NCBI GenBank assembly: GCA_030590525.1
Contig: JAUUYI010000073.1
Location: 1-8,498 of the forward strand
Reading direction: 5' to 3'
DNA length: 8,498 nucleotides
Origin: Sedimenticola sp.
Lineage (GTDB): Bacteria; Pseudomonadota; Gammaproteobacteria; Chromatiales; Chromatiaceae
In this document: piece by piece, positions 1 to 5,814 of the stretch
How positions within the stretch are numbered: the stretch's first letter is position 1
Layout of the letters: each line of letters starts with the position of its first letter
Notes under the pieces: generated by a model
What the model saw: only the letters and a program-made list of their open reading frames with translations
Told to the model about the DNA's origin: nothing
The model's database searches: none
Program-made: the position numbers and the translations under genes

Positions 1-104
1 CTGATATCGGCTGTTTCTGGAGAAAATGTCGGCGGCAGGGACGCCGCCGTCAAGCCTACAGGGACGTATTCACGGCATTTTTCTCCAGGAACAGCCGATA
101 TCAG
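1..104. repeat. Intergenic inverted-repeat element (MITE-like) with a nested GC hairpin
   Basis: The left arm (1-28, starting CTGATATCGGCTGTT) is the reverse complement of the right arm (76-104) except for one T/C mismatch and one extra A/T, so the ends form a stem of about 28 bp. Inside it, CGGCGGC (30-36) pairs with GCCGCCG (43-49) around a 6-nt loop. The segment CTACAGGGACGTATTCACGG (56-75) resembles, from memory, a motif common in intergenic repeats of gammaproteobacteria. The element begins exactly at the window edge, so it may extend further left or follow an upstream gene. It could be a non-autonomous mobile element or a transcript-end structure. No transposase and no T-run support either choice. 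Confidence 0.75.
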
Positions 105-147
105 TGACGACCATAGAAACAGCTGAATAGTTACAATGAGGAGAGAC

Positions 148-516
148 ATGTCAGACAGTAACAACAGATTGGACCAGGTGGTGGCCGAGGCCCGGCGCAA
201 CCGGGAGAACCGGGAGCAGGGCTACCGCGAGAAGGCACTCAAGATGTATCCCTGGGTGTGTGGCCGCTGCAGCAGGGAGTTTACCCGGGAAAATGTGCGT
301 GAACTGACGGTGCATCATCGGGACCACAATCACGATAACAATCCCGAGGATGGCAGCAACTGGGAACTGCTCTGTCTCTACTGTCACGACAATGAGCACC
401 AACGCTTCCTGGAGCACTCGGAGCACGGCGGGGCGCCCGCCGGGGACGGGGAGAGCCCGACCACTACCCACAAGCCGTTTGCAGGGCTCGAAGGGTTGCT
501 GAAGGGAAAAGAGTAA
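148..516 (+). CDS. yajD: YajD family HNH nuclease
   Basis: Small HNH-type protein of 122 residues (E. coli YajD is about 115). The stretch from GYREKALKMYPWVCGRC through ELTVHH and NPEDGSNWELLCLYCHD is close to what I recall of E. coli YajD. The zinc-binding pairs C38-x2-C41 and C76-x2-C79 bracket the HNH core, with H56-H57 and H60 as candidate metal-binding or catalytic residues. The start at 148 is preferred over the in-frame ATG at 136 because a good Shine-Dalgarno, GAGGAGAG (138-145), lies just upstream of 148 and would fall inside the longer form. The family is predicted to be a nuclease; its physiological substrate is not established. It is the first gene of the run and ends one base before the next start codon, suggesting co-transcription with the PP-loop gene. 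The N-terminal 24 residues are charged and unlike the conserved core. Confidence 0.93.
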   Translation: MSDSNNRLDQVVAEARRNRENREQGYREKALKMYPWVCGRCSREFTRENVRELTVHHRDHNHDNNPEDGSNWELLCLYCHDNEHQRFLEHSEHGGAPAGDGESPTTTHKPFAGLEGLLKGKE

Positions 517-517
517 G

Positions 518-1561
518 ATGAGCGACCCACGTAAGGCCGTAGCTCTGATTTCCGGTGGCCTGGATTCCCTGCTTGCCGCAAAGGTGATCCAGGAGCAGGG
601 TGTGCATGTGGAGGGGATTAATTTTTTCACTGGTTTCTGTGTCGAGGGACACACCCACGCCATCCGTAAAAAGGAGCGGGCCAGACCCAAGCGCAACAAT
701 GCGCTCTGGGTAGCGGAACAACTGGGGATCAAACTGCACATCGTCGATATCGTCGAGCCCTACAAGGAGGTGGTGTTCAACCCCAGGCACGGCTATGGCG
801 CCAACCTCAATCCCTGCCTGGATTGCAAGATCTTCATGGTGAACAAGGCCCATGAGTGGTTGAGGCAGCACAGCTTCGATTTCATCATCACCGGCGAGGT
901 GGTGGGTCAGCGACCCATGTCCCAGCGCAAAGATACGATGCCGGTGGTATCAAAGGAGTCCGGGTCTGGTGATCTGCTGTTGCGCCCCCTGTGCGCAAAG
1001 AACCTGCCGGAGACCCTGCCGGAACGGGAGGGCTGGGTGAAAAGGGAGCAACTGTACGACTTCAGTGGCCGCAGCCGCAAGCCGCAGATGGCGCTGGCGG
1101 AGCGGTTCGGGCTGAAGGATTATGCTCAGCCTGCCGGTGGCTGCTGTTTTCTCACCGATGCCCAGTACGCGTCGAAGCTGGCAGACCTGTGGCGGGCAAG
1201 GGGCAGCAAGCAGTATGAGATGGATGACATCATGCTGCTCAAAGTGGGGCGCCACCTGCGTCCCAGGCCTCATTTCAAACTCATCATCTCCCGCGAAGAG
1301 GGGGAGGGAAACTACCTTCAGGGCTATCGAAAGCAGTACGTCAGTATCAAGACCGTCAGCCACCCGGGGCCGCTCGCCTTGATCGATGGCGAAGCGGGAG
1401 ACGAGGATATCGAACTGGCTGCCCGGCTGGTAGCCCGCTACAGCCAGGGACGTGACGCGCCGGAAGTGGAACTGGAGGTGGCGGACAGGGAAGGGAACAG
1501 CCGCCTGCTCCGGGTCCGGCCAATGCCAGCGCATGAGGTGCCTCAGGCATGGCATCTGTGA
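518..1561 (+). CDS. Two-domain PP-loop ATPase, MnmA/ThiI-like putative tRNA thiolase
   Basis: This 347-residue protein begins with a PP-loop nucleotide-binding motif, SGGLDS (residues 12-17), typical of adenylating enzymes such as MnmA, ThiI and TtcA. A CxxC in NPCLDCK (C100, C103) and the pair C209-C210 in GGCCFLTD sit where MnmA has its two catalytic cysteines (NPD/CxxC and GICFI segments), so activation of a uridine by adenylation followed by persulfide attack is a reasonable inference. GEVVGQRPMSQ (about 126-136) is another conserved-looking block. The C-terminal third (about 239 onward, from LLKVGRH) resembles the NFACT-R/DUF814 RNA-binding-like domain. Databases often label such proteins as tRNA methyl- or thiotransferases, and I do not know of a proven substrate. 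It is flanked by yajD (1 nt away) and a TusA-family carrier (13-nt overlap), a likely sulfur donor. Confidence 0.8.
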   Translation: MSDPRKAVALISGGLDSLLAAKVIQEQGVHVEGINFFTGFCVEGHTHAIRKKERARPKRNNALWVAEQLGIKLHIVDIVEPYKEVVFNPRHGYGANLNPCLDCKIFMVNKAHEWLRQHSFDFIITGEVVGQRPMSQRKDTMPVVSKESGSGDLLLRPLCAKNLPETLPEREGWVKREQLYDFSGRSRKPQMALAERFGLKDYAQPAGGCCFLTDAQYASKLADLWRARGSKQYEMDDIMLLKVGRHLRPRPHFKLIISREEGEGNYLQGYRKQYVSIKTVSHPGPLALIDGEAGDEDIELAARLVARYSQGRDAPEVELEVADREGNSRLLRVRPMPAHEVPQAWHL

Positions 1562-1791
1562 CCCCCCGTTCTAAATTGGATGCCCGTCGCCTGCTCTGCC
1601 CGATGCCAGTGATCCGGGTTCAGGACCGGGTGGCGGAGCTGGCCCCCGGCACGACGCTGGAAGTGGTCTGCACCGATCCGGGGGCACTGACCGATATACC
1701 GGCCTGGTGCCGTATCAATGGGCACAGGATTTTAGAGACCCGGGATAATGGGGAAGAGCAGGTGGTGATACTGGAGGTGGGAGCGTCATGA
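1549..1791 (+). CDS. TusA-family sulfur carrier protein
   Basis: An 80-residue protein, matching the usual TusA size of about 81. It has the hallmark N-terminal motif L-x-C-P-x-P as LLCPMP, with the sulfur-accepting cysteine at C17. The rest fits the two-layer alpha/beta fold, including the second conserved block CTDPGALTDIPAWC (about 41-54). Family members carry a persulfide on this cysteine and pass it to partners such as TusBCD/MnmA or, in sulfur oxidisers, to Dsr/Hdr systems. The start codon lies inside the end of the PP-loop gene (13-nt overlap), with GAGGTG (1535-1540) as a plausible ribosome site 8 nt upstream. The stop overlaps the next start as ATGA. I infer that it feeds sulfur to the adjacent PP-loop enzyme. 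It may not be the orthologue of E. coli tusA, so no symbol is given. Confidence 0.9.
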   Translation: MASVTPRSKLDARRLLCPMPVIRVQDRVAELAPGTTLEVVCTDPGALTDIPAWCRINGHRILETRDNGEEQVVILEVGAS

Positions 1792-2948
1792 GCGGGGTGG
1801 TGGAGAGCCGGGTGTCGAGCGGGGAGCGGCAGCGCGAGACCCGGCGGGTGACGCTGGTCGGGGCGTTGGTCAACCTGGTGCTGGCCGTTGCCAAGATCCT
1901 GTTTGGCTGGATCACCCATTCCGAGGCACTGGTAGCCGATGGTGTTCACTCTCTGTCAGATCTGTTGTCCGATGGGCTGGTCTGGTTCGCCTCCAGTCAG
2001 GCGGCACAGGGGCCGGATCTGGAGCACCCCTATGGTCATGGCCGCTTCGAGACCCTGGCCACTCTCGGGCTCGGGGTGTTGTTGATTCTGGTGGGGCTGG
2101 GCATCGGCTGGGATGCGGTAAGTCGCCTGTTCACCCCGGAGGATCTGATGGTGCCGGCCGCGCTGGCGCTGGTGATCGCGCTGATCTCGATTCTGGCCAA
2201 GGAGTGGCTCTATCACTACACGCTCAGGGTAGCCAACCGGATCAAATCTGAGATGGTGCGGGCCAATGCCTGGCATCACCGCTCCGATGCGGTCTCATCC
2301 ATCGTGGTGCTGGTAGGCGTGGGCGGGACCATCGCCGGGTTACCCTATCTGGATGCCCTGGCCGCCGCTGTGGTCGCCCTGATGATCGCGCATGTCGGCT
2401 GGGAGATCGGTTGGCCGGCGGTGCAGGAGCTGGCAGACTCGGGCCTGGAGGAGGCGCGACTGGAGCAGATCCGGCAGGCCATTCTCTCGGTCAGCGGAGT
2501 CAATGCGATCCACATGCTGCGCACCCGCAAGATGGGCGGACGGGCGTCGGTCGATGTGCATGTGCTGGTGGATCCACGCCTGAGTGTATCCGAGGGGCAC
2601 ATTATCAGTCAGACGGTGATGGACCACCTCCAGGAGCAGGTGGAAGAGGTCGATGATGTCACCGTGCATATCGACCCCGAGGATGACGAGGTTGTCCCCC
2701 CCACCTCCGGATTGCCCTTGAGGGGAGAGGCGGAACGGTTGCTGGATGAGTGTTGGCATGGCCTGGAGGGGGTGGAGCAGCGGCAGCGGCTGATGCTGCA
2801 CTACCTGGACGGCCGGGTGGATGTGGATGTCTACTTCCCCCTCTCACTCTGCAGTGGCAGCGCCGGCGCAACGGCCTTGACCCGCTCGTTGCAGCAGCGG
2901 ATCGAGCACCGCCCCGAGTTTGGCAAGGTGCGGACCTACTTCGGTTGA
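1788..2948 (+). CDS. Cation diffusion facilitator (CDF) metal transporter with extended C-terminus
   Basis: Inner-membrane divalent metal/proton antiporter of the CDF family, 386 residues versus about 300 for E. coli FieF. Hydrophobic segments occur around 21-42, 48-70, 90-110, 122-137, 170-190 and 190-205. The transport site is visible as H54-SLS-D58 in the second helix and H163-HRS-D167 in the fifth, an HD-HD arrangement; in well-studied relatives this combination goes with zinc, while FieF has DD-HD. HPYGHGRFET (80-89) is a family signature. A cytoplasmic ferredoxin-like domain follows (about 212-300), then an extra 80 residues with a similar strand-helix-strand pattern. Translation is probably coupled to the TusA gene through the ATGA overlap, with GGGAG at 1779-1783. 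Substrate choice (zinc, iron or other) is inference. It is the last gene of the operon; glnA control sites begin right after its stop. Confidence 0.93.
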   Translation: MSGVVESRVSSGERQRETRRVTLVGALVNLVLAVAKILFGWITHSEALVADGVHSLSDLLSDGLVWFASSQAAQGPDLEHPYGHGRFETLATLGLGVLLILVGLGIGWDAVSRLFTPEDLMVPAALALVIALISILAKEWLYHYTLRVANRIKSEMVRANAWHHRSDAVSSIVVLVGVGGTIAGLPYLDALAAAVVALMIAHVGWEIGWPAVQELADSGLEEARLEQIRQAILSVSGVNAIHMLRTRKMGGRASVDVHVLVDPRLSVSEGHIISQTVMDHLQEQVEEVDDVTVHIDPEDDEVVPPTSGLPLRGEAERLLDECWHGLEGVEQRQRLMLHYLDGRVDVDVYFPLSLCSGSAGATALTRSLQQRIEHRPEFGKVRTYFG

Positions 2949-2965
2949 CGCTCAGAATTGGTGCG
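2949..2965. promoter_or_regulatory. Putative NtrC-binding site 1 upstream of glnA
   Basis: CGCTCAGAATTGGTGCG fits the NtrC dyad GCAC-N7-GTGC with one mismatch (GCTC for GCAC) and has the favoured TTGGTGC right half. It starts at the base after the transporter stop codon. Its centre is 31 bp (about three helical turns) from site 2, close to the spacing I recall for the two strong enhancer sites of E. coli glnA, and about 234 bp before the predicted sigma54 start. Confidence 0.6.
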
Positions 2966-2979
2966 GAGGCGCCCCATGC

Positions 2980-2996
2980 TGCACTATTAAGGGGCA
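2980..2996. promoter_or_regulatory. Putative NtrC-binding site 2 upstream of glnA
   Basis: TGCACTATTAAGGGGCA is a 17-mer matching TGCAC-N7-GTGCA with one mismatch in the core (GGGC for GTGC). Its left half, GCACTAT, is identical to that of the dyad upstream of glnL. The centre is about 203 bp before the predicted sigma54 start, a workable distance for an enhancer that acts by looping. Confidence 0.6.
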
Positions 2997-3060
2997 TTGC
3001 CTGGTGGCCCGGCGTGGGGCCTGGTGCTGCGCGGTATCTCGCCGGGTGAGTGCCCCGGGT

Positions 3061-3089
3061 TTTCCAGCGGATTGGGTTTTCACTATAAT
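3061..3089 (+). promoter_or_regulatory. Putative sigma70 promoter of glnA (glnAp1-like)
   Basis: A perfect -10 hexamer TATAAT (3084-3089) has TTTCCA (3061-3066; 4 of 6 to TTGACA) 17 bp upstream. Transcription would start near 3096. This would give basal glnA expression in nitrogen-rich conditions, alongside the sigma54 promoter downstream. Confidence 0.5.
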
Positions 3090-3107
3090 ACTTTGTTTCG
3101 AAATAGA

Positions 3108-3120
3108 TTAACGCTTGATT
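3108..3120. promoter_or_regulatory. Possible IHF site between enhancers and sigma54 promoter
   Basis: TTAACGCTTGATT matches the reverse IHF consensus YAANNNNTTGATW at 8 of 9 fixed positions, within an AT-rich stretch. Its place between the NtrC dyads and the -24 element is where DNA bending would help looping. The motif is short and degenerate, so the call is weak. Confidence 0.25.
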
Positions 3121-3164
3121 AACCCGTTCTGCACCAGGCATTGATCTGATCGATCCTTTGCCTT

Positions 3165-3180
3165 TGGCATAAATTCTGCT
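3165..3180 (+). promoter_or_regulatory. Sigma54 (RpoN) promoter of glnA
   Basis: TGGCAT-AAATT-CTGCT follows the -24/-12 consensus TGGCAC-N5-TTGCW. GG (3166-3167) and GC (3178-3179) are separated by exactly 10 bp, the strict spacing for RpoN. The predicted start is A3191, giving a leader of about 94 nt before glnA. Paired NtrC dyads upstream and a clear glnA downstream make this a strong call. Confidence 0.75.
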
Positions 3181-3198
3181 AAATATTGGCAGACTTTT

Positions 3199-3225
3199 CT
3201 TCCGAACCCTGGCAGGGTGGGGAAG
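3199..3225 (+). other. Hairpin 1 in the glnA 5' leader
   Basis: CTTCC (3199-3203) pairs with GGAAG (3221-3225), then a GA/GG internal loop, then ACCCT (3206-3210) pairs with AGGGT (3214-3218) around a 3-nt loop. It lies 8 nt inside the predicted sigma54 transcript. There is no T-run after it, so it is not a terminator. A role in message stability or translation is possible but unproven. Confidence 0.5.
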
Positions 3226-3232
3226 CAAACCA

Positions 3233-3256
3233 CCACTGGCCGTCGTGTCGGCCTGG
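3233..3256 (+). other. Hairpin 2 in the glnA 5' leader
   Basis: GGCCG (3238-3242) pairs with CGGCC (3249-3253) around a 6-nt loop, and CCA (3233-3235) pairs with TGG (3254-3256) after a 2-nt bulge. It ends about 18 nt before the GGAG ribosome site, leaving that site free. Function is unknown. Confidence 0.4.
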
Positions 3257-3284
3257 ATAATTGAAATTTCAGCTGGAGAACAGA

Positions 3285-4691
3285 ATGGCCTCTAAAGTCT
3301 TGAAGATGATCAAAGACAACGACGTGAAGTTCGTCGACTTCCGCTTCACCGATACCCATGGTAAAGAGCAGCACGTCACCATGCCCGCTAACATTGTCGA
3401 CGAAGAGATGTTCACCGATGGCAAGATGTTCGATGGTTCCTCCATCTCTGGCTGGAAGGGCATCAACGAGTCCGACATGATTCTGATGCCGGACAAGGGA
3501 TCTGCCGTCATCGACCCCTTCACCGATGAGGTGACGGCCAATATCCGCTGCGATATTCTTGAGCCGACCACCATGGAGGGATACGAGCGTGATCCCCGTT
3601 CGGTGGCCAAGCGTGCCGAGGCCTATCTGCAGTCTACGGGCATTGGTGATACCGCCTACTTCGGCCCAGAACCCGAGTTCTTTATCCTGGACGACGTCCG
3701 CTGGGGCTCCAGCATGCAGGGCTCTTTCTACAAGATCGATTCCGAAGAGGCGGAGTGGAACTCCGAGCGGGTCTATGAGGATGGCAATATCGGTCACCGG
3801 CCCGGCACCAAAGGGGGTTATTTCCCGGTCCCCCCGGTCGATTCGTTGAACGATATCCGCGCCGCCATGTGTCTGGCGCTGGAGGAGATGGGTGTGGCGG
3901 TCGAGGTACATCACCACGAGGTGGCCACCGCCGGTCAGTGTGAGATCGGTACGGTGTTCGACACCCTGGTCAAGCGCGCCGATCAGAACCAGATCATGAA
4001 ATACGTGATTCAGAACGTGGCCCACGCCTATGGCAAGACCGCCACCTTCATGCCCAAGCCCCTGGTTGGGGACAACGGTTCGGGTATGCATGTGCACCAG
4101 TCCATCGCCAAGGACGGGGAGAATATCTTTGCCGGTAACCAGTACGGTGGCCTGTCCGAGACGGCCCTCTACTACATCGGCGGCATCATCAAGCATGCCC
4201 GCGCCCTGAACGCCTTCACCAACTCTTCCACCAACTCCTACAAGCGTCTGGTACCTGGATTCGAGGCCCCGGTGATGCTGGCCTACTCGGCTCGCAACCG
4301 TTCTGCCTCGATTCGGATTCCATGGGTTTCCAACCCCAAGGGGCGTCGCATCGAGGTGCGCTTCCCGGATCCTACTGCCAATCCCTATTTCTGTTTTGCT
4401 GCCATGCTGATGGCCGGCCTGGACGGTATCCAGAATAAGATCCATCCGGGTGAGCCAATGGACAAAGACCTCTATGATCTGCCTGCCGAAGAGGCCGCCA
4501 GCATCCCGACTGTCTGCCACAGCCTGGACCAGGCCTTGGAAGCACTGGATGCAGACCGTGAGTTTCTCACCGCCGGTGGTGTCTTTACCGATGACCTCAT
4601 CGATGGTTTCATCGAGTTGAAGATGGAAGAGGTAACCCGCCTGCGAATGACCACCCATCCGGTGGAGTTCGACATGTACTACAGTCTGTAA
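3285..4691 (+). CDS. glnA: Glutamine synthetase, type I (adenylylation-regulated)
   Basis: Cytoplasmic dodecameric enzyme that makes glutamine from glutamate, ammonia and ATP. It is 468 residues long (E. coli 469) and nearly collinear with it. Visible landmarks: the [18 protein letters not shown] loop near the N-terminus, GPEPEFF with metal-binding glutamates, [10 protein letters not shown], the [11 protein letters not shown]/metal segment, [14 protein letters not shown] and [15 protein letters not shown]397 in DLYDLPAEE is the adenylylation site, so GlnE control is expected. The ATG at 3285 is chosen because GGAG (3275-3278) lies 6 nt upstream and the N-terminus then aligns with E. coli; an in-frame TTG at 3261 would add eight poorly supported residues. 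It is transcribed alone from tandem sigma70 and sigma54 promoters with NtrC sites, and closed by a strong terminator. Confidence 0.98.
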   Translation: MASKVLKMIKDNDVKFVDFRFTDTHGKEQHVTMPANIVDEEMFTDGKMFDGSSISGWKGINESDMILMPDKGSAVIDPFTDEVTANIRCDILEPTTMEGYERDPRSVAKRAEAYLQSTGIGDTAYFGPEPEFFILDDVRWGSSMQGSFYKIDSEEAEWNSERVYEDGNIGHRPGTKGGYFPVPPVDSLNDIRAAMCLALEEMGVAVEVHHHEVATAGQCEIGTVFDTLVKRADQNQIMKYVIQNVAHAYGKTATFMPKPLVGDNGSGMHVHQSIAKDGENIFAGNQYGGLSETALYYIGGIIKHARALNAFTNSSTNSYKRLVPGFEAPVMLAYSARNRSASIRIPWVSNPKGRRIEVRFPDPTANPYFCFAAMLMAGLDGIQNKIHPGEPMDKDLYDLPAEEAASIPTVCHSLDQALEALDADREFLTAGGVFTDDLIDGFIELKMEEVTRLRMTTHPVEFDMYYSL

Positions 4692-4722
4692 CAGCCGCCT
4701 CCGATCGGGTCCAGCCTGGTTG

Positions 4723-4759
4723 AAAAGGCGTCTTCCTTACCGGGGAGACGCCTTTTTTT
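4723..4759 (+). terminator. Rho-independent terminator of glnA
   Basis: AAAAGGCGTCTTCC (4723-4736) pairs with the segment from 4743, including GGAGACGCC, with one G-T pair and a 6-nt loop, followed by seven Ts (4753-4759). It lies 31 nt after the glnA stop and separates glnA from the DUF4124 gene and glnL-ntrC, as a terminator also does in E. coli. Confidence 0.93.
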
Positions 4760-4802
4760 GTACGTCCGTCACAAAATAACGACAGCTGGTCTGTTTCAGC
4801 CA

Positions 4803-4831
4803 TTGTTGAAGGTGTTGGGCTGGGCTATGCT
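4803..4831 (+). promoter_or_regulatory. Weak candidate sigma70 promoter for the DUF4124 gene
   Basis: TTGTTG (4803-4808) and TATGCT (4826-4831) are 17 bp apart, with 3 of 6 and 4 of 6 consensus matches. Transcription would start about at the ATG at 4839, which also lacks a Shine-Dalgarno. A promoter is expected here because a terminator ends just upstream, but this is the only candidate and it is poor. Confidence 0.25.
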
Positions 4832-4838
4832 TTGCAGC

Positions 4839-5648
4839 ATGAACCGCTCTCTCTTTCTACTGTTTTTGCTACTGTTCTCCGTCACCCAGGTGGTTGCGGG
4901 TGTCTATCGATGGGTGGACGCATCGGGACACGTCCACTTTTCCGACCAGCCAGTGGAGGGTGCCGAGAAGCTTGACCTGCCAGAGCCCACGGTCTACTCT
5001 CCAAGAGAGCTGCCGGGTCAGGAAGAGGATCAGGCGGGGGAGGGGAACGTCGCGGGCACACCTTATAGCCGATTTGCCGTGGTCAGCCCGAGTAACAACG
5101 AGACCATCCACGATAACGAGGGCAATGTAAAGGTCTCGCTGGAGATCCAGCCAGCTCTGGAGAAGGGCCAGAAGTTCCGGCTTTTTCTGGATGGCAGCCC
5201 GGTTTCCGGGGAGCTGCCGACCCCTCAGATCACCCTGCAGAACGTGGATCGGGGCACTCACACGATATCCGCGGCAATTCTCGACCAGGGGGGTATCGAG
5301 CTGGAGCGTACCGGTGAGGTCTACTTCCATCTACGCAAGACCAGCCTGCTCGATCCTCCCGCCAGACCGGTAAACCCGATCGAGCGGCCACCGTATGAGC
5401 CACCGCCGTTTCCCGGTTATCGGCCCGTTACTCCGCCGGATGTAACCCTGCCGGTGGAGCCACCGGATGTAACTCTGCCGGTGGAGCCACCGGAGCCGGA
5501 ACAGCCCATAGCGCCGGAACCGGGCGAAGAGACGGGTGATGAGGATACTGGTAACGGCGGACGAACGCCTCCCCAGGGGGGCGCGTTCACCCCTAACTAT
5601 GCCCCCAGCTTCCGGCCGACCTACAACCCAAGGCCTGCTGCCAGATAG
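4839..5648 (+). CDS. Secreted DUF4124 domain protein with proline-rich tail
   Basis: A 269-residue exported protein of unknown function. Residues 1-20 are a signal peptide (NR, then a leucine/phenylalanine core, then VVA before G21). DUF4124 follows with its signature YRWVDASGHVHFSDQP (23-38). A middle part (about 77-165, RFAVVSPSNNETI to VYFHLRK) looks like an Ig-like beta domain, with a basic-to-acidic beta pattern and LFLDG. The last 95 residues are rich in proline and include a perfect 9-residue tandem repeat (200-217). The ATG at 4839 is chosen because it starts the signal peptide; an in-frame ATG at 4827 and a TTG at 4758 add residues before it, and none has a clear ribosome site. Location between glnA and glnL recurs in other gammaproteobacteria as far as I recall, but a link to nitrogen control is not known. 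Likely periplasmic or envelope-associated. Confidence 0.85.
   Translation: MNRSLFLLFLLLFSVTQVVAGVYRWVDASGHVHFSDQPVEGAEKLDLPEPTVYSPRELPGQEEDQAGEGNVAGTPYSRFAVVSPSNNETIHDNEGNVKVSLEIQPALEKGQKFRLFLDGSPVSGELPTPQITLQNVDRGTHTISAAILDQGGIELERTGEVYFHLRKTSLLDPPARPVNPIERPPYEPPPFPGYRPVTPPDVTLPVEPPDVTLPVEPPEPEQPIAPEPGEETGDEDTGNGGRTPPQGGAFTPNYAPSFRPTYNPRPAAR
5436..5489 (+). repeat. Two-copy 27-bp tandem repeat in the DUF4124 gene
   Basis: Units at 5436-5462 and 5463-5489 differ by one base (ACC versus ACT, synonymous) and encode PDVTLPVEP twice. This suggests a recent in-frame duplication that lengthened the proline-rich tail. A diverged partial copy (PEPEQP) follows. Confidence 0.9.
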
Positions 5649-5673
5649 GTTACGTCCCTGAAAAGAGACCTCA

Positions 5674-5690
5674 CGCACTATAACAGTGCG
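5674..5690. promoter_or_regulatory. NtrC-binding dyad upstream of glnL
   Basis: CGCACTATAACAGTGCG contains a perfect GCAC-N7-GTGC. The full inverted repeat is ACGCACT (5673-5679) / AGTGCGT (5685-5691) with a 5-nt centre. There is no T-run after it, so a terminator is unlikely. It lies about 130 bp before the predicted sigma54 start of glnL, within normal enhancer range. It also covers a TATAAC hexamer, so repression of a sigma70 promoter, as at E. coli glnLp, is an alternative; no good -35 accompanies that hexamer. Confidence 0.7.
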
Positions 5691-5785
5691 TTGCGCTCCA
5701 TCCCGGGTCGGGTGGAAAGGGCGCTCTCTCTCCCTGAAGCCCCATGTTTGCAAGGCCAACTCCCATTCGGCCATAGCCCTTAGTA

Positions 5786-5801
5786 TGGTATGTTTCTTGC
5801 T
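5786..5801 (+). promoter_or_regulatory. Putative sigma54 promoter of glnL-ntrC
   Basis: TGGTAT-GTTTC-TTGCT has GG (5787-5788) and GC (5799-5800) 10 bp apart and a perfect TTGCT -12 element; the -24 element differs from TGGCAC at two positions. The predicted start is near 5812-5815, at the glnL ATG. The perfect NtrC dyad upstream supports it. No better sigma70 promoter is visible in the 166-bp gap. Confidence 0.55.
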
Positions 5802-5814
5802 ACATTAACTCCTG

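Noticed and set aside
132..137. TACAAT as a -10 box for yajD
   Set aside because: No -35 lies at 15-19 bp, and the implied start (about 144) would remove the ribosome site for the ATG at 148.
3130..3146. TGCACCAGGCATTGATC as a third NtrC site or a sigma54 promoter
   Set aside because: Only the left half matches the NtrC dyad, and the -24/-12 spacing is off by one base.
3261..3284. TTG start extending GlnA by eight residues
   Set aside because: The ATG at 3285 has a good ribosome site and matches the family N-terminus; the extension covers that ribosome site.
3108..4658. Long open frame (516 codons) on the minus strand across glnA
   Set aside because: It is the antisense shadow of glnA, whose + strand product is unmistakable; the minus-strand product has no recognisable motif.
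4821..4836. Sigma54-like TGGGCT-N5-TTGCA before the DUF4124 gene
   Set aside because: Spacing and -12 fit, but the -24 box is poor and the start would fall near 4847, inside the coding region and its signal peptide.
5673..5691. Perfect 7-bp inverted repeat as a terminator of the DUF4124 gene
   Set aside because: No T-run follows, and the bases match the NtrC dyad better.
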